The notes under the pieces: model-generated
Database searches by the model: none
Seen by the model: only the letters and a program-made list of their open reading frames with translations
What the model was told of the DNA's origin: nothing
Shown here: positions 48,750-57,961 of the stretch, piece by piece
How positions within the stretch are numbered: the first letter of the stretch is position 1
Layout: each line of letters starts with the position of its first letter
Translations under genes and position numbers: made by a program
From: Pseudomonas taiwanensis
GTDB taxonomy: Bacteria > Pseudomonadota > Gammaproteobacteria > Pseudomonadales > Pseudomonadaceae
Assembly (NCBI RefSeq): GCF_013393345.1
Contig: NZ_QJRF01000066.1
Span: forward strand, 248,001 to 312,000
Length of the DNA: 64,000 nucleotides
Reading direction: 5' to 3'

Positions 48750-49862
48750 TCAGTCGCTCAGCAGGCGTCCCTGACGAATGGGTTCACGGCCGGCCACCTT
48801 GGCCAGCCAAAGTCCAGGTTGCGCGAATCGCATCCGCTCACGCGCGAACAGCACGCCGTCAATCGACGCGCAAATCACTGCATGACGGTCATCCAGCGGG
48901 TCGATCACTTCGAACAGCGGATCGCCAGCCTTGACCTTCGCCCCGGCGCTCTGGAGGAAGCTCACGACCCCGGAGTGCGGTGCATAGAGATATTCAGCCC
49001 CTTCGAACGGCGTCGCCTCGCAGCAGTCCTGCGGGACAACCGGCCACTCACCGGTGATCAGCCCCTGGTCGGCGAGGAAGGCCAGGATGGCTTCAGCGCG
49101 CACCTCGGCCAGCGGCTTGTCGGTATCCGCCATGCTGCCCAGCTCCACGGTGGTCGCCATGCAGGCCGGCGGAATCGATGCGTCGGGGAAACGCTGGGCC
49201 AGACGCAGCCAGGGCAGCGAGCAGGACTCATCGAACGAGCTGCCGCCGGAGTCTTCGGCGGTCAGGACCGCACCGGCCTCCAGGCGCGCAGCCAAAGGAC
49301 GCAGTGCGCTCCAGTGCTGCGGCAGGCAGTAGAGATGTACTGCCGCTTCGAAGTCGCAGTGCAGGTCCAGGACCAGGTCGGCGTCGCAGGCATGCTGCAG
49401 GAGCAGACGCTGCATGCCCGCCAGCTCGGAACCTGCCGGTGGCAACCCGGTCAGGGCTTCGCCCATGGCCTGGCGGATGAGCGCCACGTTCGCAGTCGCG
49501 TCGGCGCCCAGACGGCCGTCCAGACGATCCACCACGAGGCTGGCGAGGTCCGCGAAATCACGGTTGAAGTTCTTTCCGCTACCCAGCTCGAAGCGGCCCT
49601 GCTGGGCAGCCTGGACAAGCTGGCCAAGGCCGACCGGGTTGGCCACCGGCACCAGCTCGATCACGCCCTTCAAGCGGCCCTGCTCTTCCAGCTCGCGCAG
49701 GCGGCGCTTGAGTTCCACGGCCACACGCATGCCCGGCAGCTCATCGGCATGCAGGGACGCCTGGATGTACGCCTTGCGCTCGCCGCTGCCGAAACGGAAG
49801 ACCGTCAGCTGGCGGCGGGTCCCCAGGCATCCCCAGGGCAGTTCATGGTCGATACGCTGCAT
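48750..49862 (-). CDS. aotO: AotO, succinylglutamate desuccinylase/aspartoacylase-family protein
   Basis: 370 aa zinc-hydrolase fold, not a transport protein by sequence. [20 protein letters not shown] gives His and Glu ligands, and [17 protein letters not shown] the second His, so a zinc site appears intact. [13 protein letters not shown] matches the family substrate loop. A C-terminal beta-rich segment ([20 protein letters not shown]) resembles a biotinyl/lipoyl-like fold and occurs in this branch of the family. It sits inside the arginine transporter operon, as in P. aeruginosa, where it is reported as not needed for uptake; that recollection is from general knowledge. Substrate unknown. 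Confidence 0.88.
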   Translation of the reverse strand: MQRIDHELPWGCLGTRRQLTVFRFGSGERKAYIQASLHADELPGMRVAVELKRRLRELEEQGRLKGVIELVPVANPVGLGQLVQAAQQGRFELGSGKNFNRDFADLASLVVDRLDGRLGADATANVALIRQAMGEALTGLPPAGSELAGMQRLLLQHACDADLVLDLHCDFEAAVHLYCLPQHWSALRPLAARLEAGAVLTAEDSGGSSFDESCSLPWLRLAQRFPDASIPPACMATTVELGSMADTDKPLAEVRAEAILAFLADQGLITGEWPVVPQDCCEATPFEGAEYLYAPHSGVVSFLQSAGAKVKAGDPLFEVIDPLDDRHAVICASIDGVLFARERMRFAQPGLWLAKVAGREPIRQGRLLSD

Positions 49863-49866
49863 GAGG

Positions 49867-50565
49867 TCAGGCCTTGCGCGGGGCCAGGTAGGCCAGGTAG
49901 CGGCGCTCGGCCGCCTTGAACAGGCGTACCAGGACGAAGGTCAGGCACAGGTAGAACGCACCCGCGGTGATGAAGGCCTCGAACGGCAGGTAGTACTGCG
50001 AGTTCACGGTGCGCGCGGCGCCGGTGATGTCGATCAGGGTGACGATGGACGCCAGGCTGGTGGTGTGCAGCATCATGATGACTTCGTTGCTGTACTGCGG
50101 CAGCGCACGACGCAGGGCCGACGGCAGCAGAATGCGGCGGTAGAGCTTGCCGCGGGACATGCCCATGGCCTTGGCCGCTTCAATCTCGCCATGAGGCGTT
50201 GCCTTGATGCTGCCGGCGAGAATCTCGGCGGTATAGGCGCTGGTGTTGATTGCGAAAGCCAAACAGGCGCAGAAGGTCGCGTTGGACAGATAAGGCCAGA
50301 AGACGCTTTCACGCACCGCTTCGAACTGGGCCAGGCCGTAGTAGATGAGGAACAGCTGCACCAGCATCGGGGTGCCGCGAATCACATAGGTGTAGAGCCA
50401 GGCCGGGAAGTTCACCCAGGGCTGTTTGGACACCCGCATCAGCGCCAGCGGCACGGCCGTGGTCAGGCCCAGTGCCAGGGAAATCGCCAGGAGCTTGAGG
50501 GTTACCAGCACACCACCGAAGTAGAGCGGCAGGCTCTCCCAGATCACGTTGTAGTCGAAGATCAT
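49867..50565 (-). CDS. aotM: Arginine/ornithine ABC transporter permease AotM
   Basis: 232 aa inner membrane permease with about five helices. The conserved ABC coupling segment is AAKAMGMSRGKLYRRILLPSA. N-terminal FDYNVIWESLPLYFGGVLVT and RGTPMLVQLFLIYYGL are typical of HisM/ArtM-type permeases. Its ATG overlaps the aotQ stop by 4 bases. Confidence 0.95.
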   Translation of the reverse strand: MIFDYNVIWESLPLYFGGVLVTLKLLAISLALGLTTAVPLALMRVSKQPWVNFPAWLYTYVIRGTPMLVQLFLIYYGLAQFEAVRESVFWPYLSNATFCACLAFAINTSAYTAEILAGSIKATPHGEIEAAKAMGMSRGKLYRRILLPSALRRALPQYSNEVIMMLHTTSLASIVTLIDITGAARTVNSQYYLPFEAFITAGAFYLCLTFVLVRLFKAAERRYLAYLAPRKA

Positions 50566-51251
50566 AGTTCAGCCGCCTTGATGCCCGCCGAGTAACGTCG
50601 CTCCATGTAACGCAGCGCCAGCAAGGAGACGCTGGTCAGCACCAGATAGAGCGCGGCAACCGCGAGGTAGAAAGTGAAGGGTTCACGGGTCGCATCCGCT
50701 GCACTCTTGGCCTTGAACATCATGTCCTGCAGGCCGACCACCGAAATCAGCGCGGTGGCCTTGGTCATCACCAGCCAGTTGTTGGTAAAACCGGGAATCG
50801 CCAGGCGGATCATCTGCGGCACGAGGATGCGGAAGAACACCTTGGTGCCGCTCATGCCATAGGCCAGGCCCGCCTCGCCCTGCCCTTTCGGGATCGCCAT
50901 GAAAGCGCCCCGGAAGGTTTCCGAGAGGTACGCGCCGAAAATGAAACCGAGGGTGAAGACGCCGGACCAGAAGGGGTCCAGATCGATGTAGTCCTCGTAA
51001 CCCACCATGGGCGCGACGACGTTCACGATTTGCTGGCCGCCGTAGAAGATCAGCAGGATCAGCACCAGGTCGGGAATGCCACGGATCACGGTGGCGTAAG
51101 CCTCGCCCAGCAAGGACAGCCACTTGATCGGGGACAGTCGGAACGCCGCGCCGATCAGGCCGAGCACCACCGCCATGGTTATGGAAGACAGGGCCAGCAA
51201 CAGGGTGAGCCAGGCACCATCGAGAATGGTCGAGCCGTAGCCGTTGAGCAT
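50562..51251 (-). CDS. aotQ: Arginine/ornithine ABC transporter permease AotQ
   Basis: 229 aa permease of the HisQ type. MLNGYGSTILDGAWLTLLLA at the N-terminus, RGIPDLVLILLIFYGG, and the coupling loop around AGLAYGMSGTKVFFRILVPQ. It pairs with AotM to form the transmembrane channel. An attenuator-like hairpin separates it from aotJ. Confidence 0.95.
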   Translation of the reverse strand: MLNGYGSTILDGAWLTLLLALSSITMAVVLGLIGAAFRLSPIKWLSLLGEAYATVIRGIPDLVLILLIFYGGQQIVNVVAPMVGYEDYIDLDPFWSGVFTLGFIFGAYLSETFRGAFMAIPKGQGEAGLAYGMSGTKVFFRILVPQMIRLAIPGFTNNWLVMTKATALISVVGLQDMMFKAKSAADATREPFTFYLAVAALYLVLTSVSLLALRYMERRYSAGIKAAEL

Positions 51252-51303
51252 GATTCAGATCCTCATGCAGCGCGCCGGAATGCACCGGGCGGCACCGCCA
51301 CAA

Positions 51304-51346
51304 CGAAAAAGTGGCACAAACCGCTATGTGAAGTTTGTGCCACTTT
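51304..51346 (-). terminator. Intra-operon hairpin with U-tract between aotJ and aotQ
   Basis: 14-base perfect stem AAAGTGGCACAAAC / GTTTGTGCCACTTT with an 11-base loop, followed on the minus strand by TTTTTCGTTG. This has the form of a Rho-independent terminator inside the operon, likely partial, giving more binding protein (AotJ) than membrane subunits. Confidence 0.85.
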
Positions 51347-51359
51347 CAGGGAAAAGCGA

Positions 51360-52142
51360 TTACTCGCCGTAGACGTCGAACTTGAAGTACTTGTCCTGCA
51401 CTTCCTTGTACTTGCCATTGGCGCGGATGGCGGCGATGGCAGTGTTGATCTTCTCGGCCAGGGCGGTGTCGCCCTTGCGCACGGCGATACCGGCACCTTC
51501 ACCGAAGTACTTCTTCTCGTTGAAGTCGGGACCTACCAGGGCAAAGCCCTTGCCGGCGTCGGTCTTGAGGAAACCGTCATCGATGTTCACCACGTCCGCC
51601 AGGGTGGCGTCGAGACGGCCGGCGGTCATGTCCAGGAAGATTTCGTTCTGCGAGCTGTAGCGAACCACTTCGGCACCCGCCGGCGCGAAAACGTCGGTTG
51701 CGTAACGGTCGTAGATGGAAGCGCGCTGCACGCCGACTTTCTTGCCTTTGAGGTCGGTCAGCGGGTCATTGATGACAGTGCCTTCCTTCATCGCGAGGCG
51801 AGCAGGGGTGTGGTAGTACTTCTTGGTGAAGTCGACCGATTTCAGGCGCTCTTCGGTGATGCTCATGGAAGAGAGCACAGCGTCGAACTTGCGTACTTTC
51901 AGGGCCGGGATCAGGCCGTCGAACTCCTGCTCGATCCACTTGCACTCGACTTTCATCTCGGCGCACAGGGCGTTGCCGATGTCGTAGTCGAAGCCGGTGA
52001 TCTTGCCTTCCGGAGTCTTGTAGGCGAAGGGCGGGTAAGCGGCTTCGATACCGATACGCAAAGGCTTCGCATCGTCTGCAATAGCGGCCAACGGCGACAA
52101 CAGGGACAGCGCCATGGCGCCGAGAAGTGCAATCTTCTTCAT
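51360..52142 (-). CDS. aotJ: Arginine/ornithine-binding periplasmic protein
   Basis: 260 aa. Signal peptide of about 22 residues ends AAIADDA. Type II periplasmic binding fold of the polar amino acid family: [53 protein letters not shown] and [17 protein letters not shown]. It captures arginine and ornithine and delivers them to AotQMP. First gene of the aotJ-aotQ-aotM-aotO-aotP-argR operon. Confidence 0.96.
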   Translation of the reverse strand: MKKIALLGAMALSLLSPLAAIADDAKPLRIGIEAAYPPFAYKTPEGKITGFDYDIGNALCAEMKVECKWIEQEFDGLIPALKVRKFDAVLSSMSITEERLKSVDFTKKYYHTPARLAMKEGTVINDPLTDLKGKKVGVQRASIYDRYATDVFAPAGAEVVRYSSQNEIFLDMTAGRLDATLADVVNIDDGFLKTDAGKGFALVGPDFNEKKYFGEGAGIAVRKGDTALAEKINTAIAAIRANGKYKEVQDKYFKFDVYGE

Positions 52143-52299
52143 GTTATGACTCCTTCAAAGGGATATGGCTTCTGTTGGCAGCGTGAGATTCGCCCAGACG
52201 GTCCACGAATTGTAGAAAGAGTCGTCGTCTTTGCTGGCTGAATGCCGTGTGCAAAAGGCTCCGACTGGGTGTGCGGCATTCTAGCCACAGCCCCGAAGT

Positions 52300-52341
52300 C
52301 GATATTTCTTCAATGCGACAACAAATTACAGAAGCACTGGA
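52300..52341 (-). promoter_or_regulatory. Candidate ArgR operator of the aot operon
   Basis: Minus strand: proximal half-site TGTCGC-ATTGAAGA-AA-N5 (52320-52300) matches the ArgR consensus exactly. The adjacent distal half-site (52341-52321) keeps AA at the same spacing but begins TCCAGT. Same architecture as the site upstream of aruC: one exact and one degenerate half in direct repeat. It is about 180 bases upstream of the aotJ start. Confidence 0.65.
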
Positions 52342-52695
52342 GAGAGGTCGAAAGAGGATTGACAGGCACATGGAAAAGTGCCGGAAAGGCGATACACAGA
52401 ACCTTTTAACAAGGCAATTATCGGACCACAAAATAGAAAGCCCAATAGTTCTGGGGCCTTACGATTTTGAAGTTGTTTTCAATGACGCAAAGAACGCCCC
52501 GAAAGAGCGCAACACGTTCCCGTTGGAACCAGATGGGGATACCCCGTAACCGCGACTGTTACCCCCACTCCCCTCCCCCTGCGGAAACCCGATAAAGAAT
52601 CGGCAATTACAACGCAGTGATGCAGTTTCCATTCGGCCGAAATGGGGGGGGATTTCATCCGCGCGACGCTGCACCAATTCTTCCGGCCATGAAAT

Positions 52696-52736
52696 GCAAA
52701 ACCCCGCCAGGGCTTGTGGCCCGGGCGGGGTTTTGC
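52696..52736 (-). terminator. Terminator of acsA
   Basis: 13-base perfect stem GCAAAACCCCGCC / GGCGGGGTTTTGC around a GC-rich 15-base loop, just downstream of the acsA stop. T-rich arm ends on the minus strand. Confidence 0.85.
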
Positions 52737-52748
52737 TGCAGGTGCCGG

Positions 52749-54704
52749 TCAGGCGGCCTGCATGGTGCGATGAGTATCGATGAGGTGTTGCACCACGCCG
52801 GGATCAGCCAGGGTGGAGATGTCGCCGAGGGAGTCGTACTCGGCGACGGCGATCTTGCGCAGGATACGGCGCATGATCTTGCCCGAGCGGGTCTTCGGAA
52901 GGCCCGGAGCCCACTGGATTACGTCTGGGGTAGCGATCGGACCGATCTCCTTGCGCACCCAGTTTCTCAGTTCCTGACGCAGTTGCTCGGTAGTCTCCTC
53001 GCCTGCGTTCAGGGTGACGTACACATAGATCCCCTGCCCCTTGATGTCGTGCGGCACGCCCACCACCGCGGCCTCGGCGACTTTCGGGTGGGCCACCATC
53101 GCGCTTTCGATCTCGGCGGTGCCCATGCGGTGACCGGAGACGTTCAGCACATCATCCACGCGGCCGGTGATCCACCAGTAGCCGTCTTCGTCGCGACGAG
53201 CACCGTCGCCCGTGAAGTACATGCCACGGAAGGTCTTGAAGTAGGTATCGACGAAACGGTCGTGGTCGCCGTACAGGGTGCGCGCCTGGCCCGGCCAGGA
53301 ATCAATGATCACCAGGTTGCCTTCGGCCGGACCCTCGATGATGTTGCCGAGGTTATCCACAAGTGCCGGCTGAACGCCGAAGAACGGACGGGCTGCGGAA
53401 CCCGGCTTCATGGCATGGGCGCCCGGCAGCGGCGTCATCAGGCAGGCGCCGGTTTCGGTCTGCCACCAGGTGTCGACGATCGGGCAGCGGCTCTGGCCGA
53501 CGTTCTCGTAGTACCAGTGCCAGGCTTCCGGGTTGATCGGCTCGCCCACGGAACCGAGCAGGCGCAGGCTGGAACCATCGGCGCCTTCGACCGCAGCCTT
53601 GCCCTCGGCCATCATGGCGCGAATGGCGGTCGGCGCGGTGTAGAGCACGTTGACCTTGTGCTTGTCGACGATCTTCGCCACGCGAGTCATGTCCGGATAG
53701 TTCGGCACGCCTTCGAACATCACGGTCGTGGCGCCGTTGGACAGCGGCCCGTAGACCAGATAGGTGTGGCCGGTCACCCAGCCGATGTCGGCGGTGCACC
53801 AGAACACTTCGCCCGGGCGGTAGTCGAACACGCGCTCATGGGTCAGCGATGCGTAGGTCAGGTAGCCACCGGTGGTGTGCAGTACACCCTTGGGCTTCCC
53901 GGTGGAACCGGAGGTGTAGAGGATGAACAGCGGGTCCTCGGCACCCATCTCTTTCGGCGCGCAGGTGCTGCCCGCCACTTTCATGAGGTCTTCGTACCAG
54001 ACGTCGCGGTGCTGGTTCCACTTGATCTCGCTGCCGGTGCGCTTGACCACGATGATCTTCTGCACGCTGCTGGTTTCCGGGTTGGTCAGCGCGTCATCGA
54101 CGTTGGCCTTGAGCGGAGTCTTCTTGCCGCCGCGCAAGCCTTCGTCGGCGGTGATCACCACCTTGGAGCGGCAATCGATGATGCGGCCAGCCAGGGCCTC
54201 GGGGGAGAAGCCACCGAACACCACGGAGTGGATGGCACCGATGCGGGTACAGGCCAGCATGGCGACCACGGCTTCCGGGATCATCGGCATGTAGATGGTC
54301 ACGACGTCGCCGCGATGCACGTCCTGGCCGCGCAGGGCGTTGGCGAACTTGCAGACCCGCTCGTGCAGGTCGCGGTAGGTGATGTGTTCGTGCTCGGAAG
54401 GATCGTCGCCCTCCCAGATGATCGCGACCTGGTCGCCGCGCTCGGCGAGATGGCGGTCCAGGCAGTTGGCGGAGACGTTGAGGGTGCCGTCGGCGAACCA
54501 CTTGATATCGACGTGATGGTCGTCGAAGGAGGTCTGCTTAACCTTGGTGAAAGGCTTGATCCAGTCCAGGCGCTTGGCCTGTTCGCGCCAGAATCCGTCT
54601 GGGTTGATCACGGACTGCTGGTACATGGCTTTGTAGGTCGCTTCGTCGGTGAGGGACTGGGCGGCCACTTCAGGGCGGACCGGATAAAGAGAAGCAGCAC
54701 TCAT
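52749..54704 (-). CDS. acsA: Acetyl-CoA synthetase
   Basis: 651 aa, full length for AMP-forming Acs, which activates acetate to acetyl-CoA. N-terminal [23 protein letters not shown] motif [23 protein letters not shown]-like [20 protein letters not shown]; hinge [20 protein letters not shown]; catalytic, acetylatable Lys in [17 protein letters not shown]. Single gene. In Pseudomonas, acs expression is usually under a CrbR/ErdR-type two-component system. It follows the aot operon in P. aeruginosa too. Confidence 0.97.
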   Translation of the reverse strand: MSAASLYPVRPEVAAQSLTDEATYKAMYQQSVINPDGFWREQAKRLDWIKPFTKVKQTSFDDHHVDIKWFADGTLNVSANCLDRHLAERGDQVAIIWEGDDPSEHEHITYRDLHERVCKFANALRGQDVHRGDVVTIYMPMIPEAVVAMLACTRIGAIHSVVFGGFSPEALAGRIIDCRSKVVITADEGLRGGKKTPLKANVDDALTNPETSSVQKIIVVKRTGSEIKWNQHRDVWYEDLMKVAGSTCAPKEMGAEDPLFILYTSGSTGKPKGVLHTTGGYLTYASLTHERVFDYRPGEVFWCTADIGWVTGHTYLVYGPLSNGATTVMFEGVPNYPDMTRVAKIVDKHKVNVLYTAPTAIRAMMAEGKAAVEGADGSSLRLLGSVGEPINPEAWHWYYENVGQSRCPIVDTWWQTETGACLMTPLPGAHAMKPGSAARPFFGVQPALVDNLGNIIEGPAEGNLVIIDSWPGQARTLYGDHDRFVDTYFKTFRGMYFTGDGARRDEDGYWWITGRVDDVLNVSGHRMGTAEIESAMVAHPKVAEAAVVGVPHDIKGQGIYVYVTLNAGEETTEQLRQELRNWVRKEIGPIATPDVIQWAPGLPKTRSGKIMRRILRKIAVAEYDSLGDISTLADPGVVQHLIDTHRTMQAA

Positions 54705-54865
54705 TGGGTCTTACCTCGGTGGGTAGTTGTTTTTGTATGGCGTCTTTTGTATCCCCCACCCTTCTACAGGGCCATTCGACCATGGTCTTACCAAACCCGG
54801 ACTATGGTCGAAGCACCGAAAATCGCGTAGTGCCGGACAGGCACGCATTTACTTATCCACAGGGC

Positions 54866-54902
54866 AAAAAAAACCGGCCCATATCCAGGGACATGGGCCG
54901 GT
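54866..54902 (-). terminator. Terminator of putP
   Basis: 10-base stem ACCGGCCCAT / ATGGGCCGGT, followed on the minus strand by TTTTTTTT. It lies about 80 bases past the putP stop. Confidence 0.85.
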
Positions 54903-54984
54903 GAAGCACTATCGGGTCGTTGGTGAGAGCCCGGGATCAACCCGGAGCACGGCACGCGGACGACCGGCCGCGTGCCGCACAGTG

Positions 54985-56478
54985 TCAGACGTGGGCGTCC
55001 TGGTATTCCTTCTCGGCTTCGTCGAAGCGCTTGATCATTGCAGCGGACGGGCCGTTGCCAATGCGGCTGAAGATCAGGATGCCGAGGATGCAGAGGATAA
55101 AGCCCGGAACGATTTCGTACAGGCCGGTCCAGCCGAAGAAGTTCTTCCACACCACCACGGTGACTGCACCGAGGATCATGCCGGCCAGGGCGCCGTTACG
55201 GGTCATGCCTTTCCAGATCAGGGACAGGATCACCACCGGACCGAAGGCAGCGCCGAAACCGGCCCAGGCATAGGACACCAGGCCCAGAACCTTGCTTTCC
55301 GGATCAGCGGCGATGGCGATGGAAATCACGGCAACCAGCAGCACCATGGCGCGACCGACCCAGACCAGTTCGGTCTGGCTGGCGTTCTTGCGGAAGAAGG
55401 CCTTGTAGAAGTCTTCGGTCAGGGCACTGGAGCACACCAGCAGCTGGCAGCTCAGGGTGGACATTACCGCGGCCAGGATGGCGGACAGCAGCACGCCGGC
55501 GATCCAGGGGTTGAAGAGGATCTTGGCCAGTTCGATGAACACGCGCTCGTGGTTCTCGGTAACCGCGCCAGCCTGCTCCGGATGGGCGGAGAAGTAGGCG
55601 ATACCGAAGAAGCCCACGGCCACGGCGCCGGCCAGGCAGAAGATCATCCAGGCCATGGAGATGCGGCGGGCGTTCGGGATGGACTTGACCGAGTCAGCAG
55701 CCATGAAGCGCGCCAGGATGTGCGGCTGGCCGAAGTAGCCCAGGCCCCAGGCGAGCAAGGAAATCACGCCGACGAAGCTGGCGCCCTTGAGCATGTCGAA
55801 GTTGGCTGCGTCCTTCAGTTCGATGGCAGCGAAGGTAGTATCCATGCCACCGGTGGCAATCATCACGATGATCGGGGTGAGGATCAGGGCGAAGATCATC
55901 AGGCTGGCCTGGACGGTGTCAGTCCAGCTCACAGCCAGGAAGCCACCGACGAAGGTGTAGCAGATGGTGGCAGCGGCACCGGCCCACAGGGCGGTTTCGT
56001 AGGAGATGCCGAAGGTGCTCTCGAACAGGCGGGCACCGGCGACAACGCCGGACGCGCAGTAGATGGTGAAGAACACCAGGATCACCACGGCGGAGAAGAT
56101 ACGCAGGATGCGGCTGTTGTCTTCGAAGCGGTTGGTGAAGTAGTCCGGCAGGGTCAGGGCGTTGCCGTTGTGCTCGGTCTGCACGCGCAGACGGCCGGCA
56201 ACCAGCAGCCAGTTGAGGTAGGCGCCGATGATCAGGCCAATGGCGATCCAGCTTTCGGAGAGACCGGAGAGGTAGACGGCACCCGGCAGGCCCATCAGCA
56301 GCCAGCCGCTCATGTCGGAGGCGCCGGCGGACAGGGCGGTAACGAAGCTACCGAGGCTGCGGCCACCGAGGATGTAGTCGGAAAGGTTGTTGGTGGAGCG
56401 ATAGGCGGCGAAGCCGATCAGCACCATGGCCGCGATATAGATCACGAAAGTGATCAGCATCGGGTTGCTCATACTCAT
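54985..56478 (-). CDS. putP: Sodium/proline symporter
   Basis: 497 aa from the ATG at 56478, preceded by GGAGACCCCC; the upstream extension of the frame is non-coding. SLC5 family with about 13 helices. LVTFVIYIAAM-type first helix (LITFVIYIAAMVLIGFAAY), SDYILGGRSLGSFVTALSAG (Na+ site region), DMSGWLLMGLPGAVYLSGLS, and GYFGQPHILARFMAADS are PutP signatures. It imports proline with Na+. The proline oxidase PutA is not in the window. A PruR-like activator gene follows upstream, which supports regulation by proline. Confidence 0.95.
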   Translation of the reverse strand: MSMSNPMLITFVIYIAAMVLIGFAAYRSTNNLSDYILGGRSLGSFVTALSAGASDMSGWLLMGLPGAVYLSGLSESWIAIGLIIGAYLNWLLVAGRLRVQTEHNGNALTLPDYFTNRFEDNSRILRIFSAVVILVFFTIYCASGVVAGARLFESTFGISYETALWAGAAATICYTFVGGFLAVSWTDTVQASLMIFALILTPIIVMIATGGMDTTFAAIELKDAANFDMLKGASFVGVISLLAWGLGYFGQPHILARFMAADSVKSIPNARRISMAWMIFCLAGAVAVGFFGIAYFSAHPEQAGAVTENHERVFIELAKILFNPWIAGVLLSAILAAVMSTLSCQLLVCSSALTEDFYKAFFRKNASQTELVWVGRAMVLLVAVISIAIAADPESKVLGLVSYAWAGFGAAFGPVVILSLIWKGMTRNGALAGMILGAVTVVVWKNFFGWTGLYEIVPGFILCILGILIFSRIGNGPSAAMIKRFDEAEKEYQDAHV

Positions 56479-57062
56479 GGGGGTCTCCCCTGCTCGTTTG
56501 TTTTTATTCGGGGGCGGCGGGTAGTCCGCTCCCGTGGTTAGTATTTGGCGGGCGCTCGTGGCGACCACCGGTTTACTTCCCGACCACCTCGGCCATGGGG
56601 CCGATGCAATCCCGATCGGGCAATTGACGCAGGGCATCCGGCCCCGCCAATGCGACGACGGACCAGCTCTGTTGGACCTGGTCCATCGCACGAATCCGTG
56701 ACGCTCCCGGCGCACCTGCGAACCGCGCTATTGCTCGGTCTAGTACATCCATCAGGGCTCGCAAGAACGATTCCCATTTGGGCCCCGGAAGGCGAGTGCG
56801 GAATTTAGAGATATGGCACTGCGCCTTTCTTTTAGGATTCTCTGGTTTCTTTGCCAAATCCTCCGATTCAGGGAACTTTCCGCCAAAAGGTGCAACCCGC
56901 GTGCAAGCCCATGAAATGGACATTCCGGCAATTTCCCCATTTCCATCCCGAACATCAGGTTGCCCAGCAGGTACAACCAAAAGGAAGAACCCCGGAAAAG
57001 GTTGCAACTCCGACAGTTACCCAGGGCAGAAAACAGATCGATGGCGGAGTAGCAGGAAAGAA
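56479..57062. other. 584-base gap upstream of putP
   Basis: Presumed putP promoter and regulator-binding region. No conserved coding frame; the long frames crossing it are antisense or out-of-frame shadows. AT-richer patch at 56820-56850. Confidence 0.5.
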
Positions 57063-57830
57063 CTACTTGGCGCTGCGCAGTCGCTTGGGGGTCAGCCCCA
57101 GATAACGCCGCATGGCAGTGGTCAACGCGCTCTGGCTGGAGAAGCCGCATTCCTCGGCGATCCGCACCAGGGGTTGTTCGCTCTCGCGCAACAGACGGGC
57201 GGCGCGATCGAGGCGGGTTTTCAGCAGGTACTGGTGAGGCGTCAGGCCCAGGTGGTCCTTGAACTGGGCATGGAAGTGGCTCGGGCTCAGGCAGGCTACC
57301 TGGGCCAGCTCCGCCACACTGATCCGCCGCGACAGGTTGCCCTGGATATAGCCATCCAGACGCTCGATATCGAGGTTGCCCGCTGGTCGACGCTGCACAT
57401 CCCCGAACAGGCGCAGATACAGGGCGCGCAACAGCAGTCCACCCAGGGATCTGGCCAGCAGCGGGTCGCTGCCATAGCGCGCCAGTTCCGCGCCGGCATA
57501 GCTCAGGAGGTTCTGGAAGTCCGCATCCAGTTCCGGAAAACGCGGTGTCTCGAAGAGTCGACCCAGCAGATCGAGGTCCTCGGCCGACGTGCCGTGTTCG
57601 TCCAGATCGAGGATCAGCATGCGGTTCTCGCCCACGCCCGCGAACTCGTGCCCGGCATCGCCCGGCACCAGGCACGCGCGCATCCGGCAGACCTCGCCAC
57701 CGCGGCCATCCACCTCGAACTCGGCGCGGCCGGCAAGGGACATCACCAGTTGGTGATGGTCGTGGGCGTGGTGACGGGCCTGATCGTCCAGGCGCAGGAG
57801 GCGGGCTTCGAGCATGGGGGGCTTGATCAA
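57063..57830 (-). CDS. pruR: AraC-family regulator, PruR-like
   Basis: 255 aa. N-terminal cupin-like sensor (residues 15-95: HHAHDHHQLVMSLAGRAEFE, CLVPGDAGHEFAGVGEN) and C-terminal AraC DNA-binding domain (NLSRRISVAELAQVACLSPS; RIAEECGFSSQSALTTAMRR). Neighbours on either side, PutP and an AsrA-like Lon protease, match the P. aeruginosa neighbourhood of PruR, the proline-responsive activator of putA and putP. The domain layout agrees. Naming rests on synteny and architecture, so moderate confidence. Confidence 0.75.
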   Translation of the reverse strand: MIKPPMLEARLLRLDDQARHHAHDHHQLVMSLAGRAEFEVDGRGGEVCRMRACLVPGDAGHEFAGVGENRMLILDLDEHGTSAEDLDLLGRLFETPRFPELDADFQNLLSYAGAELARYGSDPLLARSLGGLLLRALYLRLFGDVQRRPAGNLDIERLDGYIQGNLSRRISVAELAQVACLSPSHFHAQFKDHLGLTPHQYLLKTRLDRAARLLRESEQPLVRIAEECGFSSQSALTTAMRRYLGLTPKRLRSAK

Positions 57831-57961
57831 AATTTGCGCATTCTAGCCGGCGCAACCGGGGTTGCACAGCGCCGCACGGCAGAAGGCCGTGACATCGGGC
57901 GGTTGAAAAGGCCATCGCATTGCCCCACATAGCCTGGGTAAGCCAATTGCCAGGTGCCCCC

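Larger units (their letters stand above)
52143..52748. other. 606-base region between aotJ and acsA
   Basis: Holds the aot promoter and ArgR operator at its left and the acsA terminator at its right. A 100-codon plus frame (52247-52549) starts inside the operator region, has no ribosome site and matches nothing I know. I read it as non-coding, lower-GC sequence. Confidence 0.6.

Noticed and set aside
52247-52549. 100-codon frame in the aotJ-acsA gap
   Set aside because: It overlaps the ArgR operator, lacks a ribosome site and resembles nothing known.
54853-54861. TTATCCACA, a perfect DnaA-box match
   Set aside because: Isolated copy next to a terminator, with no cluster of boxes, no AT-rich unwinding region and no origin genes; a similar match at about 58381 lies inside coding sequence.
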